From Cellvibrio sp. KY-GH-1 (GTDB lineage: Bacteria > Pseudomonadota > Gammaproteobacteria > Pseudomonadales > Cellvibrionaceae): 64,000 nt of DNA. Where the stretch lies: assembly GCF_008806975.1 (NCBI RefSeq), contig NZ_CP031728.1, forward strand, positions 3,245,501-3,309,500, read 5' to 3'. Under the pieces are notes generated by a model. It was not told the origin of the DNA, ran no database searches, and saw only the letters and a list, made by a program, of their open reading frames with translations. Below, piece by piece: positions 47,043 through 57,413 of the stretch (within the stretch, counting starts at the first letter, position 1; every line of letters begins with the position of its first letter). A program made the position numbers and the translations under genes.

Positions 47043-47936
47043 ATGAGCAAACTTTTTGAAAATGAGTGGCTGCGCACTCTGGCGATAGCCTGTGGGCTCA
47101 TTTTATTGAGCAGCCAACTGCACGCTGAAACCTCGGCACGCATTGGGGTCCTGCCGGACATTCAAGCGGATTATCGTCAATTTTTAGGGGAGCGCAGCCC
47201 GACCGCCGTTGATTATTACGGCGGCCTTCATGCACGCCGCGATGTAATCGACCTGATACTGATGCAGCAGGCGCTCGCTCTTGGCGGCTTTACTCAGCCG
47301 CTGCAGTTTTTCGCGGAAGAAAACTATTTCCGCAGCATTCGCAATGTGCTCGACGGGAAAACACTCACTGTCAGCGGCACCATCTGGTATCAGGATCTGG
47401 AAGACCAGCGGGACAAAGTACATATCACACCGCCATTGGTATTGGATGGGCAATTTACCGTTGGCTTTTACACATCTGCTGATAACCTCAAGGCTCAAGA
47501 GAGTAAAACGCTTGCCCAGTTAACCCAGTTGAAAGTGGTGACCAGCCGTCAGTGGAAGCCGGATTTGATTACGCTTGAATCCATGGGATTTAATAAAATT
47601 ATGTTCACACCCAATTGGGTCAATATGGCGCGCATGATAAATGCCAAGCGTGTGGATTTAACTTTGTCGCCGTTTGCAATGAACCCGGAGCAGGAAATTG
47701 TGGTAGACGGAATTCGCTTGGTGCCGATTAAAGGCGTGAGGGTTGCAATTAGAGGGAGCCGTCATTGGCCGGTGAGCAAAACCCATCCGCTTGGCGATGC
47801 ATTTTATCAAGCGTTGAGTAAAGGCATTTCACAACTGCGAGCCAATGGTACCATTGAACGCGCTTACCGCGAGTGCGGATTTTTTCATCCAGAGCTGGCG
47901 AGCTGGCAATTATTAAATCCGCCAGCCGCCAATTAA
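47043..47936 (+). CDS. Periplasmic SBP_bac_3-like substrate-binding protein
   Basis: From ATG 47043 the protein has a signal peptide (WLRTLAIACGLILLSSQLHA, cleaved before E) and about 270 mature residues. The second half follows amino-acid-type binding-protein order (LAQLTQLKVVTSRQWKPDLI, then the final helical YQALSKGISQLRANGTIERAY). GTG 47034 is an alternative start. No transporter genes are adjacent. Many such solitary proteins are sensors or of unknown role, so the ligand is not predicted. It is convergent with mscL, with 11 bases between the stops. Confidence 0.7.
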   Translation: MSKLFENEWLRTLAIACGLILLSSQLHAETSARIGVLPDIQADYRQFLGERSPTAVDYYGGLHARRDVIDLILMQQALALGGFTQPLQFFAEENYFRSIRNVLDGKTLTVSGTIWYQDLEDQRDKVHITPPLVLDGQFTVGFYTSADNLKAQESKTLAQLTQLKVVTSRQWKPDLITLESMGFNKIMFTPNWVNMARMINAKRVDLTLSPFAMNPEQEIVVDGIRLVPIKGVRVAIRGSRHWPVSKTHPLGDAFYQALSKGISQLRANGTIERAYRECGFFHPELASWQLLNPPAAN

Positions 47937-47947
47937 CTATTCAACTA

Positions 47948-48349
47948 TTATTTTTGTTGTTGCTGTTTCAGCAAATCGCGAATTTCTGTGAGCAACACTT
48001 CTTGCGCACTGGGAGCAGGCGGCGGAGGGACATCTTTCGCTTTCACTTTATTGATGACTTTAATCAGCATAAAAATCGCAAACGCGATAATTGTGAAATC
48101 AATAATAGTCTGTAGAAATTTACCAATAGAAATGACCACCGCCGGAGTCGCTCCTTCGGCTTCTTTTAACGTAATAACTAAATCACTAAAATCTACCCCG
48201 CCGATCAGCAATCCAATGGGGGGCATAATCACATCTGCCACAATGGATGTGACGATTTTTCCAAAAGCAGCGCCGATAATAATACCGACCGCCAAATCCA
48301 CCACGTTGCCGCGCACTGCAAATTCTTTAAAATCTTTAATAAAGCTCAT
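47948..48349 (-). CDS. mscL: Large-conductance mechanosensitive channel
   Basis: MscL forms a homopentameric inner-membrane channel that opens under membrane tension to release solutes on osmotic downshock. The 133-residue product has the family N-terminus ([30 protein letters not shown]) with the pore helix GxxxG-type glycines, a second transmembrane helix ([18 protein letters not shown]) and a charged C-terminal bundle ([13 protein letters not shown]). The length is normal. Confidence 0.96.
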   Translation of the reverse strand: MSFIKDFKEFAVRGNVVDLAVGIIIGAAFGKIVTSIVADVIMPPIGLLIGGVDFSDLVITLKEAEGATPAVVISIGKFLQTIIDFTIIAFAIFMLIKVINKVKAKDVPPPPAPSAQEVLLTEIRDLLKQQQQK

Positions 48350-48453
48350 AGCTCTTCCCCTTTATGTGTTGGTTGAGCGCGCACATGCGCTGCAACTTTT
48401 ATAGCCTATAACGTTCTGAAAACCAAACGGTAATTGCAAAAACGCCACCCCGG

Positions 48454-48645
48454 TCATTCATCTTCACGCAGCGCGTAAACTTGCGGATAACCTTGCTCAT
48501 CTACCGCGACCTGCAACACTATAGGCCGGCAGCAAACCTGACAATCTTCAACATAAGTTTGCTGATCGATAGAGCAATCTACCAACACGCTGATTGGCTC
48601 GCCGCAATAAGGACAATCCAGACAACATTCCTCAAGTAAACTCAT
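48454..48645 (-). CDS. CPXCG-motif cysteine-rich protein
   Basis: This 63-residue protein carries CPYCGEP and CQVCCRP, giving two CxxC knuckles for a zinc ribbon. It matches the small CPXCG cysteine-rich family of unknown role found in gammaproteobacteria. It lies 26 bases downstream of ubiD on the same strand and may be co-transcribed. Confidence 0.85.
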   Translation of the reverse strand: MSLLEECCLDCPYCGEPISVLVDCSIDQQTYVEDCQVCCRPIVLQVAVDEQGYPQVYALREDE

Positions 48646-48671
48646 GACAATACTCCTATGAACAATGCGAG

Positions 48672-50153
48672 TTAATAGGCAGCCGGCAAATCAATTCCCA
48701 ATTCATTCCAGATTTCATCTACACGGTTTTTAATTTGCTGGTCCATCACAATCGGAGTACCCCATTCGCGCGTCGTTTCACCCGGCCATTTATTGGTCGC
48801 ATCAAAACCGATTTTGGAACCCAACCCGGAAACCGGCGAAGCAAAATCCAGATAATCGATGGGAGTATTTTCCACCATAAGCGTATCGCGTGCCGGATCC
48901 ATGCGCGTAGTCATCGCCCAGATCACATCTTTCCAATCCCGCGCATTGACGTCGTCATCGGTAACAATCACAAATTTGGTGTACATGAATTGCCGCAAGA
49001 AGCTCCAAACCCCCATCATCACGCGCTTGGCGTGACCGGGATATTGTTTCTTCATGGTAACTACCGCCATGCGGTAAGAACAACCTTCAGGCGGCAAATA
49101 GAAATCCACGATTTCCGGGAATTGCTTTTGCAGAATTGGCACAAATACTTCGTTCAAAGCCACACCGAGAATGGCAGGTTCATCTGGCGGACGGCCAGTG
49201 TAAGTGCTGTGATAAATTGGATCGCGGCGATGTGTAATTCTCTCGACGGTAAATACCGGGAAATTATCCACCTCATTGTAATAACCGGTGTGATCACCAA
49301 ACGGACCTTCGGGGGCCATATCATTCGGGGCGATATAACCTTCCAGGATAAATTCGGCCGATGCAGGTACTTGTAGATCATTGCCAATACATTTCACCAC
49401 TTCGGTTTTGTCGCCACGCAATAAACCCGCGAAGGCGTATTCAGAAAGTGTATCGGGAACTGGTGTGACCGCACCAAGAATAGTTGCCGGATCAGCCCCC
49501 AGTGCAACAGCAACCGGAAAAGGTTTACCGGGGTTCTGGATTTGGAACTCGCGAAAATCCAATGCGCCGCCACGATGCGAAAGCCAGCGCATAATCAAAC
49601 GGTTCTTACCGATTTTTTGCATCCGGTAAATACCGAGATTTTGGCGCTCTTTGTGCGGCCCACGCGTAACCACTAATGGCCAGGTCACCAGCGGTGCCGC
49701 GTCACCTGGCCAGCAGGTTTGAATCGGAATTTGATCGAGATCGACCGCCGCGCCTTCCAGCACAACTTCCTGGCTGGGCGCATTGCTCAACACCTTGGGC
49801 GCCATATTCAAAACCTGTTTGAAAATTGGCAATTTCTCCCACGCATCTTTAAACCCTTTCGGCGGTTCCGGCTCTTTTAAAAAGGCGAGTAATTTTCCCA
49901 CATCGCGCAAGGCATCTACCGATTCTTGCCCCATGCCCAACGCAACGCGTTCAGGCGTACCAAATAAATTTCCCAACACAGGAATCGAATAACCTTTAGG
50001 GTTTTCAAATAACAGCGCTGGGCCACCGGCACGCAATGTGCGGTCGCAAATTTCAGTCATCTCCAGATTGGGATCGATTTCCTGCTTGATGCGCTTTAAT
50101 AATCCGCGCGCTTCCAGCAGAGCGATAAAATCGCGAAGGTCTTTATATTTCAT
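48672..50153 (-). CDS. ubiD: 4-hydroxy-3-polyprenylbenzoate decarboxylase
   Basis: UbiD removes the carboxyl group from the polyprenyl-hydroxybenzoate intermediate of ubiquinone synthesis, using the prenylated FMN made by UbiX. The 493-residue product from ATG 50153 ([17 protein letters not shown]) has family marks [20 protein letters not shown] (prFMN and Mn site), [11 protein letters not shown] and RPPDEPAI. The longer frame from 50183 lies inside the rho terminator region and is rejected. It is 21 bases from the rho terminator. ubiX is not in the window. Confidence 0.96.
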   Translation of the reverse strand: MKYKDLRDFIALLEARGLLKRIKQEIDPNLEMTEICDRTLRAGGPALLFENPKGYSIPVLGNLFGTPERVALGMGQESVDALRDVGKLLAFLKEPEPPKGFKDAWEKLPIFKQVLNMAPKVLSNAPSQEVVLEGAAVDLDQIPIQTCWPGDAAPLVTWPLVVTRGPHKERQNLGIYRMQKIGKNRLIMRWLSHRGGALDFREFQIQNPGKPFPVAVALGADPATILGAVTPVPDTLSEYAFAGLLRGDKTEVVKCIGNDLQVPASAEFILEGYIAPNDMAPEGPFGDHTGYYNEVDNFPVFTVERITHRRDPIYHSTYTGRPPDEPAILGVALNEVFVPILQKQFPEIVDFYLPPEGCSYRMAVVTMKKQYPGHAKRVMMGVWSFLRQFMYTKFVIVTDDDVNARDWKDVIWAMTTRMDPARDTLMVENTPIDYLDFASPVSGLGSKIGFDATNKWPGETTREWGTPIVMDQQIKNRVDEIWNELGIDLPAAY

Positions 50154-50174
50154 GTGGTGAAAACTCACGGGGCG

Positions 50175-50223
50175 AAAAAGCAAAAACGCCTTCCGCCGTT
50201 GGTAGAATTGGCGGAAGGCGTTT
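50175..50223 (-). terminator. Rho-independent terminator after rho
   Basis: On the minus strand, arms of fourteen bases (AAACGCCTTCCGCC and complement) with a 12-base loop are followed by TTTTTGCTTTTT. It separates rho from ubiD. Confidence 0.92.
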
Positions 50224-50258
50224 CACATTCCGCCCTGCAAATTTACTTTATGTAGCGT

Positions 50259-51518
50259 TTATTTGCGCTTCATAGACTGGAAGAATTCGTCGTTGGTTTT
50301 AAAGTCTTTCAGCTTATCGAGCAGGAATTCAGTTGCCGGAACATCTTCCATATCGTTCAGCAAACGACGCAAAATCCACGCGCGTTGCAACTCATCTTCT
50401 TTCATCAACAAGTCTTCGCGACGAGTACCTGAACGGCGCACGTTGATCGCTGGATAAATACGCTTTTCAGCGATCTTGCGATCCAGGTGCAATTCCAGGT
50501 TACCGGTACCTTTAAACTCTTCGTAAATAACCTCGTCCATTTTGGAGCCGGTATCTACCAGAGCAGTAGCGATAATACTCAAGCTACCACCTTCTTCGAT
50601 GTTACGTGCAGCACCGAAGAAACGCTTTGGACGCTCAAGTGCATGGGCATCCACACCACCGGTCAATACTTTACCGGATGAAGGAATTACGGTGTTGTAA
50701 GCGCGCGCCAGACGCGTAATAGAGTCGAGCAAAATGACAACGTCTTTCTTGTGTTCAACCAAGCGCTTCGCCTTTTCAATTACCATGTCCGCCACTTGTA
50801 CGTGACGTGCTGGCGGCTCATCGAATGTTGATGCAACCACTTCGCCACGCACCGAGCGCTGCATCTCGGTAACTTCTTCCGGACGTTCGTCAATCAATAA
50901 CACAATTAAATGACATTCGGGGTTATTGCGCGTAATCGCCTGCGCAATATTTTGCATCATGATGGTTTTACCCGCTTTTGGTGGTGCAACGATCAGTCCG
51001 CGCTGGCCTTTCCCGATAGGGGCAATCAAATCGATGATACGACCGGTGAGATCTTCGGTAGAACCGTTACCGGCTTCAAGCAAGAGGCGAATATTGGGAA
51101 ATAGCGGAGTGAGGTTTTCAAACAGAATTTTGTTGCGGGAGCTTTCCGGTTTGTCGAAGTTAATATCGTTAACTTTCAACAGGGCAAAATAACGTTCGCC
51201 TTCTTTCGGTGGGCGAATCTTGCCAGAAATGGTGTCGCCGGTGCGCAGGTTAAAGCGGCGAATCTGGCTGGGTGAAACATAAATGTCATCGGGGCCTGCA
51301 AGGTACGAACTGTCTGCAGAGCGCAGGAAACCAAATCCATCTACCAAAATTTCCAATACACCATCGCCGTAAATATCTTCGCCACCTTTTGCATGGCGCT
51401 TGAGGATATTAAAAATAATGTCCTGCTTACGCGAGCGGGCGATATTTTCCAAACCCATTTCGTGGGCGATATCAATTAATTCTTCAATGGGTTTCTTTTT
51501 AAGGTCGGTTAGGTTCAT
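50259..51518 (-). CDS. rho: Transcription termination factor Rho
   Basis: The 419-residue protein is the hexameric RNA helicase that ends transcription at Rho-dependent sites. It shows the Rho N-terminal domain ([18 protein letters not shown]), the cold-shock-like RNA-binding fold ([23 protein letters not shown]), the P-loop APPKAGKT, the [10 protein letters not shown] stretch and [15 protein letters not shown] with the Q-loop region after it. The length is typical. No clear ribosome site lies upstream of the ATG. Confidence 0.98.
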   Translation of the reverse strand: MNLTDLKKKPIEELIDIAHEMGLENIARSRKQDIIFNILKRHAKGGEDIYGDGVLEILVDGFGFLRSADSSYLAGPDDIYVSPSQIRRFNLRTGDTISGKIRPPKEGERYFALLKVNDINFDKPESSRNKILFENLTPLFPNIRLLLEAGNGSTEDLTGRIIDLIAPIGKGQRGLIVAPPKAGKTIMMQNIAQAITRNNPECHLIVLLIDERPEEVTEMQRSVRGEVVASTFDEPPARHVQVADMVIEKAKRLVEHKKDVVILLDSITRLARAYNTVIPSSGKVLTGGVDAHALERPKRFFGAARNIEEGGSLSIIATALVDTGSKMDEVIYEEFKGTGNLELHLDRKIAEKRIYPAINVRRSGTRREDLLMKEDELQRAWILRRLLNDMEDVPATEFLLDKLKDFKTNDEFFQSMKRK

Positions 51519-51952
51519 AGGAGAGACTTTATGGATGGATGTGAGTGTTGCAGATAGTGACTTTTCAAATACGAATAATTACGAACTAATAATTGCAATC
51601 TAATAATAATTACTTAACAAAAGTTAGCCGGAAAAATGTCGGTTAACGACTTGTTGTTTATAAAAAGGTTTGCACTTTTGCTGTTATTGTCGCTGCGCCG
51701 GGGATTGAACTTTTCAGATAAATTCCAGGATGCAAGCTTGCCAGCCCAAGGTAACAGGTTCAATTAACTTATCAATTATTTATACAGTGAATTGACGGGC
51801 TAACTGACAAATCCAAAACTTCAGGATTCCAAGGACAAGGTTAACAGCAGGAGTAAGGGTTTGTTCGTCTGGTTATTGTGAATCAGGCAGGCGATTCGAG
51901 GAGGAACAAACATCAGGTTGGGTGGAGTATAGCCAGAAAAAACGCACAGTGC
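51519..51952. other. rho leader and promoter region
   Basis: About 430 bases between the ends of trxA and rho contain no supported gene. Long leaders before rho are common and often autoregulated through Rho-dependent attenuation. I see no clear intrinsic hairpin apart from the trxA terminator at the far side. Confidence 0.45.
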
Positions 51953-51984
51953 AAAAACAAATTGGGCCGTTTTTGTAACGGCCC
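51953..51984 (-). terminator. Rho-independent terminator after trxA
   Basis: The minus strand forms GGGCCGTT/AACGGCCC with a five-base loop, followed by AATTTGTTTTT. It starts 8 bases past the trxA stop. Confidence 0.85.
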
Positions 51985-51992
51985 GATCAGTT

Positions 51993-52322
51993 TTAAAGTG
52001 AACTATTGATAAAATCAACCAGCTGCGGCTTGCTCAGCGCACCCACTTTCGTCGCATGGGCGGCACCATTTTTGAAGATGATCAGGGTTGGAATGCCGCG
52101 AATACCAAATTGTGCGGGAGTGTCCTTGTTTGCATCCACGTCCATTTTGGCGATCTTGATTTTGCCTTCAAACTGTTCAGCCAGGTCATCCAGAATCGGG
52201 GCAATCATCTTACAAGGGCCACACCACGCCGCCCAAAAATCTACCAATACTGGCAAATCAGCCTTCAAAACATCCTGCGCAAAGCTCGCATCGCTTACAT
52301 GAACAATTGCATCACTACTCAT
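51993..52322 (-). CDS. trxA: Thioredoxin 1
   Basis: This 109-residue cytoplasmic thiol-disulfide reductase has the active site WAAWCGPCK, then [21 protein letters not shown] with the cis-proline. ATG 52322 is preferred, with GGAG six bases upstream; the four extra residues of the longer frame lack support. The trxA-rho order is common in gammaproteobacteria. Confidence 0.97.
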   Translation of the reverse strand: MSSDAIVHVSDASFAQDVLKADLPVLVDFWAAWCGPCKMIAPILDDLAEQFEGKIKIAKMDVDANKDTPAQFGIRGIPTLIIFKNGAAHATKVGALSKPQLVDFINSSL

Positions 52323-52442
52323 AAGAAACTCCAAACCTTGCGGTTAATTAGTGGCGGGATTATCCCAAAACAATGAAGGCATCATAAGGATTGCCCCAGG
52401 TACAGGCAAGGAGAAAAAACCAATTATTGCCATAGGGGAACG

Positions 52443-54860
52443 CTATGCGCCGGGTGCGCTTCGCTCGCGCCGAACCACTCCAACCCCCTCAAATGCGCCG
52501 TAGAGATTGTCAAACGTGACTGGTTTGGACAGGTAATAGTTCATACCGCTGGCAAAGACCGCCTCTCGATGCTCCTGCAGGGCGTGGGCAGTCAGTGCAA
52601 TGATAGGAATGGCCGACAGGCCTTCGCGCCGCTCAAAATCCCGGATACTCTGGGTTGCCTCAAAACCATCCATTTCCGGCATTTCACAGTCCATCAAGAT
52701 AAGACTGAAAGCCTCGTGCGCCAATTTCACCGCCGACAACGCCTCCACACCATTTTCCGCAAATTGCGGCACGATATTGAGCTTGCCAAGCAAGCCTTTA
52801 ATTACCATGCGGTTGACCGGGTTATCCTCGGCAACCAGTACACGTAAATGGGCGAACTTTTCCGGATCATGCACCTTGCGCTCTTCCGGAGCCACCGGCG
52901 GCGCCTCATGCCCGGTCAGGGCAATCAGTTCCTGTTGTAGCAGTTTAATTGAGATAGGTTTGCGCAAAATAGAATGTATGCCCAGTCGACGTACATGCGC
53001 CTGATCATGATAGACATCCCCCGCGCTAAACATAAATAAAGGCAAATCGCCTAACTCGGGGATATCGCGTACCCCTTGGGCAAAATCAAAGCCATTGGTA
53101 TCCGGCAATGCATAGTCGAATCCCACAAAATCGTAAGGCTCACCCGAGTGCATGGCGTGTTTGATTTGCGCCAACGCTGCTTTAGCAGAGGATGCCGTTT
53201 CAACATACCCCCCCCAAGCCACACAGTGATGCGTTAAAAAATCGCTCAGGGTGCGACTGGCCTCCACCAACAACAATTTTTTTGCAATCAGGGATTCATA
53301 CTTCGCTTGGTTGCGCGCGGAATTCCAATCGCAAACATCCTCGATGCCCATGCGCGCGGTAAACCAGAAAGTTGCCCCCTGACCTTTAACACTTTCAACC
53401 CCTATATCGCCCTCCATCAACTCGGCGAGACTTTTGCAAATCGCCAGCCCCAAACCCGTACCGCCGTATTTGCGCGTCGTGGAGGCATCAGCCTGGTTAA
53501 AAGAGTCGAATAAATTCGTGGTGTTACTGGTATCCAGACCTATGCCGCTATCCTGCACCACAAACCGGAGCGCAACTTTATGATCAACAGGCTCTGCTGC
53601 CAATTGCACGCGCAAGGAAACAAAACCCTCGCTGGTAAATTTAAAGGCGTTGCCGAGTAAGTTAATAATAATCTGGCGCAAACGCGTCGGATCGCCACGC
53701 AACCACCGCGGCACCCCCGGCTCAAGACCGCCAAACAATTCAATCTGCCGCTTGTTTGCCGTTGCGCCAAATAACTGCACACAGTTTTCTACCAGCTCAT
53801 CCAACTCAAAGGTGGTTTCCTCCAAGCGCATTTTCCCGGCTTCGATTTTGGAGTAATCGAGAATATCGTTAATGATGCTTAATAGAGTTTCACCGGAGCG
53901 ATGAATAACATCGATATAATGCTTTTGGTTGTCATCTAGCGGGGTGTCACGCAGCATTTCCAGCATGCCGATAACACCGTTCATCGGCGTGCGGATTTCA
54001 TGGCTCATCGTGGCCAAAAACTGGCTCTTGGCACGACTGGCATCTTCCGCTGCATTTTTCTGTCGACGCGTTTCCAGCTTCTCTTCTTTTTCTGTTAACA
54101 ACGCCATTTCAATAGCGTGGCGCTGTTCAATATCATCGAGCAGGGTTTCGCGCATGTGGTTGATTGCATTGACCACATTATCCAATTCGTCAGACGCGGA
54201 ATTGACTTTCAGACGTTTTAGTTTCAGCGGCTTGGTGAGCGTTTCCAGATTCAAATTGCGTGCGTAATTAGCAATAGTTTTGATATGGCGTGTGAGCAGT
54301 GCATGGACCAGCCAAACGATAAACAGCGCAATGACCAGAGTTTTGGTGCCCTGTACCAGCGCGATAAAAAACGCACGCTCCCACAATTTATCGTAAATGC
54401 TGCTCAGGCTCGCGGTGATAGTCAACGTGCCCAATTGTTGCTCGGGGGTGCTGGCGTCTTCGTAGACCAAAGGGTAGGAACGCACCAGAAACTGGCTACG
54501 CTTATTTTCCAGATCCTTGGGATCGTAATTGTAATTGCTGGCAACCAGGGTTTGCTCGGTATTGTTCCAGTCATGCCACACCACTTTGACCTGCACCACA
54601 TCATCAACCGCCAACACGCTATTGATCTGGATATTAAGCTGCTCCTGGTCAAAGCCCCACAGGCTTTTCGTGATACTGGCGAGGGTGCTGATACGCACCT
54701 GATCCAAGCGTTTTTCCAACGCGGCGATATCATCGTTAAAGTTGCTATGCAACTGCAGGAGAATGGCAATCAGGGTGATAATCGAACTGCTGATAATAAT
54801 CAGCCCAAGCAGGCGCGCCGCTATCGGATTTTCACGCATGTAGCGTCTCAGGTTGGGCAT
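52443..54860 (-). CDS. Hybrid sensor histidine kinase with two receiver domains
   Basis: From ATG 54860 the product has about 805 residues: membrane segment 1 (about 15-36), a periplasmic sensor of some 125 residues, membrane segment 2 (about 164-189), a HAMP region and a coiled coil. HisKA carries phospho-acceptor H287 ([15 protein letters not shown]). HATPase motifs are [17 protein letters not shown] and GGTGLGL. The first receiver domain is divergent (about 540-650, [11 protein letters not shown]). The canonical second one (about 683-805) has [19 protein letters not shown] and LSKPV. No HPt domain is present, so the phosphorelay must continue through a separate HPt protein. The stimulus is unknown; the layout resembles BarA/GacS-like kinases but is shorter. 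Confidence 0.92.
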   Translation of the reverse strand: MPNLRRYMRENPIAARLLGLIIISSSIITLIAILLQLHSNFNDDIAALEKRLDQVRISTLASITKSLWGFDQEQLNIQINSVLAVDDVVQVKVVWHDWNNTEQTLVASNYNYDPKDLENKRSQFLVRSYPLVYEDASTPEQQLGTLTITASLSSIYDKLWERAFFIALVQGTKTLVIALFIVWLVHALLTRHIKTIANYARNLNLETLTKPLKLKRLKVNSASDELDNVVNAINHMRETLLDDIEQRHAIEMALLTEKEEKLETRRQKNAAEDASRAKSQFLATMSHEIRTPMNGVIGMLEMLRDTPLDDNQKHYIDVIHRSGETLLSIINDILDYSKIEAGKMRLEETTFELDELVENCVQLFGATANKRQIELFGGLEPGVPRWLRGDPTRLRQIIINLLGNAFKFTSEGFVSLRVQLAAEPVDHKVALRFVVQDSGIGLDTSNTTNLFDSFNQADASTTRKYGGTGLGLAICKSLAELMEGDIGVESVKGQGATFWFTARMGIEDVCDWNSARNQAKYESLIAKKLLLVEASRTLSDFLTHHCVAWGGYVETASSAKAALAQIKHAMHSGEPYDFVGFDYALPDTNGFDFAQGVRDIPELGDLPLFMFSAGDVYHDQAHVRRLGIHSILRKPISIKLLQQELIALTGHEAPPVAPEERKVHDPEKFAHLRVLVAEDNPVNRMVIKGLLGKLNIVPQFAENGVEALSAVKLAHEAFSLILMDCEMPEMDGFEATQSIRDFERREGLSAIPIIALTAHALQEHREAVFASGMNYYLSKPVTFDNLYGAFEGVGVVRRERSAPGA

Positions 54861-54978
54861 CTCGGCAAACCACAGCAAAATACAAAATGAAATGACAGGA
54901 TGCCCTGAGTGTAGCAGCAAAAACGACTCTACTTATGACAATTCGCGCAGGTACATTAACAACTCACCAAATCAGTCG

Positions 54979-55269
54979 CTAACTGACGTAACCGGATTGC
55001 AGGTGCAGCAAGATACGCTCGGCGCGGACTGAGAATTCTTTTCGCTCGCGCTCGTCCAGTTGCTCCGCTAACGCGTTGACGTAATGCCGCAACCCCGAAG
55101 GACTGGTTTTGCCAGAGCTCAACCACCGCTGGAAAACCATCTCCAATCGGGCTTGCCCGCCGGCGCCGGACCGCTCAAGAAACACCTTATCCAACTGTTC
55201 AATTACGCGGGTGACCACAGGCAAAATTTTGTGGGGAGTGGGATGGGTTGTAGATGCAGATCGTTGCAT
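54979..55269 (-). CDS. Small conserved hypothetical protein
   Basis: The 96-residue product has a textbook AAGGAG site six bases before the ATG. The predicted structure is helical and charged (VVTRVIEQLDKVFLERSG, LAEQLDERERKEFSVRAERI). No signal peptide, cysteine or known motif is present. I do not recognise its function. It is transcribed just upstream of the hybrid kinase and may share its promoter. Confidence 0.65.
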   Translation of the reverse strand: MQRSASTTHPTPHKILPVVTRVIEQLDKVFLERSGAGGQARLEMVFQRWLSSGKTSPSGLRHYVNALAEQLDERERKEFSVRAERILLHLQSGYVS

Positions 55270-55771
55270 ATAAATCTCCTTGTCGTCTCATGATTTGAGT
55301 TAAGACGATCCGCCTTCTTTCGCCAAGACTGTTTGGGAATAAACGGATTTTTTTAAACTGCCTCGCGCCGCAAATGAAAAGACAGAATCCGCCTAAAAAA
55401 ACCCTCCCAAGTGTTGGTGAAACAAGCTATTTTTTGCTGGCAGATGTATTACAATGCGTGCGCCTCCCGCTGCTTTCTGGCAAGCCTTGTGCAAGCACAC
55501 GCGTGCGGCAGGACATCTTCAGACAATTATTACCCCACTTGTATTTTTGTATGAGCAGGATAAATGCCGCCAGGGTTATTCGTGTGCGCGCAAATCGCAG
55601 TCGCCAAACAAGGGGAATAGTTCAGAACCAAGGTGCAACAGGCACATAAGCCCGGGAACCAGCCACCTTTAAAAATACGGAAATTCAACGACTACAATCA
55701 ATGCTGACCCGAAACATCGGGACGCTTTTTTTATTTAACGAGACACCTTAATCCGACGCGGAGACAATTGG
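55270..55771. other. Intergenic region upstream of opgG
   Basis: About 500 bases separate divergent genes. Short frames here have no protein-like character. A small hairpin (CCCG/CGGG) followed by a T-run at about 55707-55736 lies 35 bases before opgG and might attenuate its transcript. Confidence 0.4.
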
Positions 55772-57412
55772 ATGAGCATGTTGTTTAACAACACCAGGTT
55801 TGAAAGCACGAGCAAGGCAAGCGCCAGATTAATCCGCCGCTGCAGCCTGACGGCCATTGCCCTGAGCTGCGCTTTAGGGATTGGCGCCCAAGCCCAGGCA
55901 CCAGCACAACCCGCCGTTGCGCCCGCCTCTGCAACTGAGATTGCCCAACCCGCCCTCTTTGATGCCATAGCCTCACGTGCAAAATTGCTCGCCAAACGCG
56001 AATACAAACCGCTCCAGGCAAATATTCCCGAAGCACTGGCCAATATGAATTATGACCAGTACCGTTCGATCCGTTTCCGCCCGGAAGCGTCCCTGTGGCA
56101 CAACGAATCCCTATTTGAACTGCAATTGTTCCACCCCGGTTTTCTCTACCGCGAACCTGTTGTCCTGCATATGGCCACCGATGGCCCGGATTCGTTCGTG
56201 CAATTCAAGCAAGAGTATTTCAATTACGATGGCCCGGCTGCACCGCTCGCCGGCGTAGCTCCCAATAACATCGGCTTTGCCGGCTTCCGTATTCACTACC
56301 CGCTCAACAGCAATGAATACAAAGATGAGTTTGTGGTTTTCCAGGGTGCGTCTTACTTCCGCATGGTTGGCCCAGGTTTGGCCTACGGTTTGTCGGCGCG
56401 CGGGTTGGCAATAGATACCGCCGAACCCAAGGGCGAGGAATTCCCGGTATTCCGCGAGTTCTGGCTGGTGAAACCCAACCCCACCGACACCCGGATGGTG
56501 ATGTATGCGCTGCTGGACAGCCCTTCGATCACCGGCGCTTACCGTTTTGAAATCATGCCGGGCGCCCCTACTGAAATGGCGGTCGAAGCCCGCATTTTCG
56601 CCCGTAAGGATATCCTCAAAGTCGGCATAGCGCCTTTAACCAGTATGTATATGTGGGGCGAGAACCACACGCGCTTCGTGGATGACTTCCGCCCTGAAGT
56701 GCACGATTCCGACGGCCTGCTAATGGCCGCTTCCAATGGTGAGTGGATCTGGCGCCCGATCAGCAATCATCGCCAACTGCGTGTTTCTTCCATGCTGGAT
56801 GAAAATCCGCGCGGCTTCGGTTTGCTGCAGCGCGATCGCGATTTCGACCATTACATGGATATGGAAGCGCGCTACGAAAAACGCCCGAGTATGTGGGTAA
56901 TCCCCGAGGGCAACTGGGGCAAAGGTCGCGCCGAACTGGTGGAAATCCCGAGCGACAGCGAGACCAATGACAACATCGTTGCCTATTGGGTACCGTCAAA
57001 AGCCATGAAAGCCGGCTCTAACGCCACCTATAAATATCGCTTACGCGCCATGGATGACCATGTCATCGAGAACACCGGTGCCAAAGTTATCCGCACCCGT
57101 ATCGGTTGGGGCGCCAACCCCGGCCAGGCTAACCCGCCCCCAGCGTCCAAGCGCAAATTTGTCATCGACTTCCGCGGTGGCGAACTGGACAACCTCTCTG
57201 CTGATGCACCGCTGGTAGCGGAAATGCAAAAATCCGCTGGCAATGTCAGCGAACTGGTAGTCCGCCAGCTACCTGATGGCCGCACGTGGCGCGCTTCATT
57301 TAAATTGGAACCCGAAGGCGATAAAGTTGCCGATATGAGACTGTACCTGAAATTGCGCGACCAGCGCTTAAGCGAAGTCTGGAGCTATGTCTGGTACCCG
57401 GACGCAATTTAA
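55772..57412 (+). CDS. opgG: Periplasmic glucan biosynthesis protein G
   Basis: OpgG acts in the periplasm to make osmoregulated periplasmic glucans, probably adding branches to the beta-1,2 backbone exported by OpgH. The 546-residue product has a long signal peptide (RRCSLTAIALSCALGIGAQAQA) and family stretches such as NYDQYRSIRFRPEASLWH, FQVGASYFR-like FQGASYFRMVGPG, AYGLSARGLAIDT and TSMYMWGEN. GGAG lies before ATG 55772. It is followed after one base by opgH, with which it forms the standard operon. Confidence 0.95.
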   Translation: MSMLFNNTRFESTSKASARLIRRCSLTAIALSCALGIGAQAQAPAQPAVAPASATEIAQPALFDAIASRAKLLAKREYKPLQANIPEALANMNYDQYRSIRFRPEASLWHNESLFELQLFHPGFLYREPVVLHMATDGPDSFVQFKQEYFNYDGPAAPLAGVAPNNIGFAGFRIHYPLNSNEYKDEFVVFQGASYFRMVGPGLAYGLSARGLAIDTAEPKGEEFPVFREFWLVKPNPTDTRMVMYALLDSPSITGAYRFEIMPGAPTEMAVEARIFARKDILKVGIAPLTSMYMWGENHTRFVDDFRPEVHDSDGLLMAASNGEWIWRPISNHRQLRVSSMLDENPRGFGLLQRDRDFDHYMDMEARYEKRPSMWVIPEGNWGKGRAELVEIPSDSETNDNIVAYWVPSKAMKAGSNATYKYRLRAMDDHVIENTGAKVIRTRIGWGANPGQANPPPASKRKFVIDFRGGELDNLSADAPLVAEMQKSAGNVSELVVRQLPDGRTWRASFKLEPEGDKVADMRLYLKLRDQRLSEVWSYVWYPDAI

Positions 57413-57413
57413 T

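Noticed and set aside
48735..49376. A 213-codon open frame antisense to ubiD
   Set aside because: It is the reverse reading of a conserved housekeeping gene, and its composition (many R, H and I) is that of a shadow frame.
55374..55672. Two short frames upstream of opgG
   Set aside because: They overlap each other in different phases, lack ribosome sites and show no protein-like pattern.
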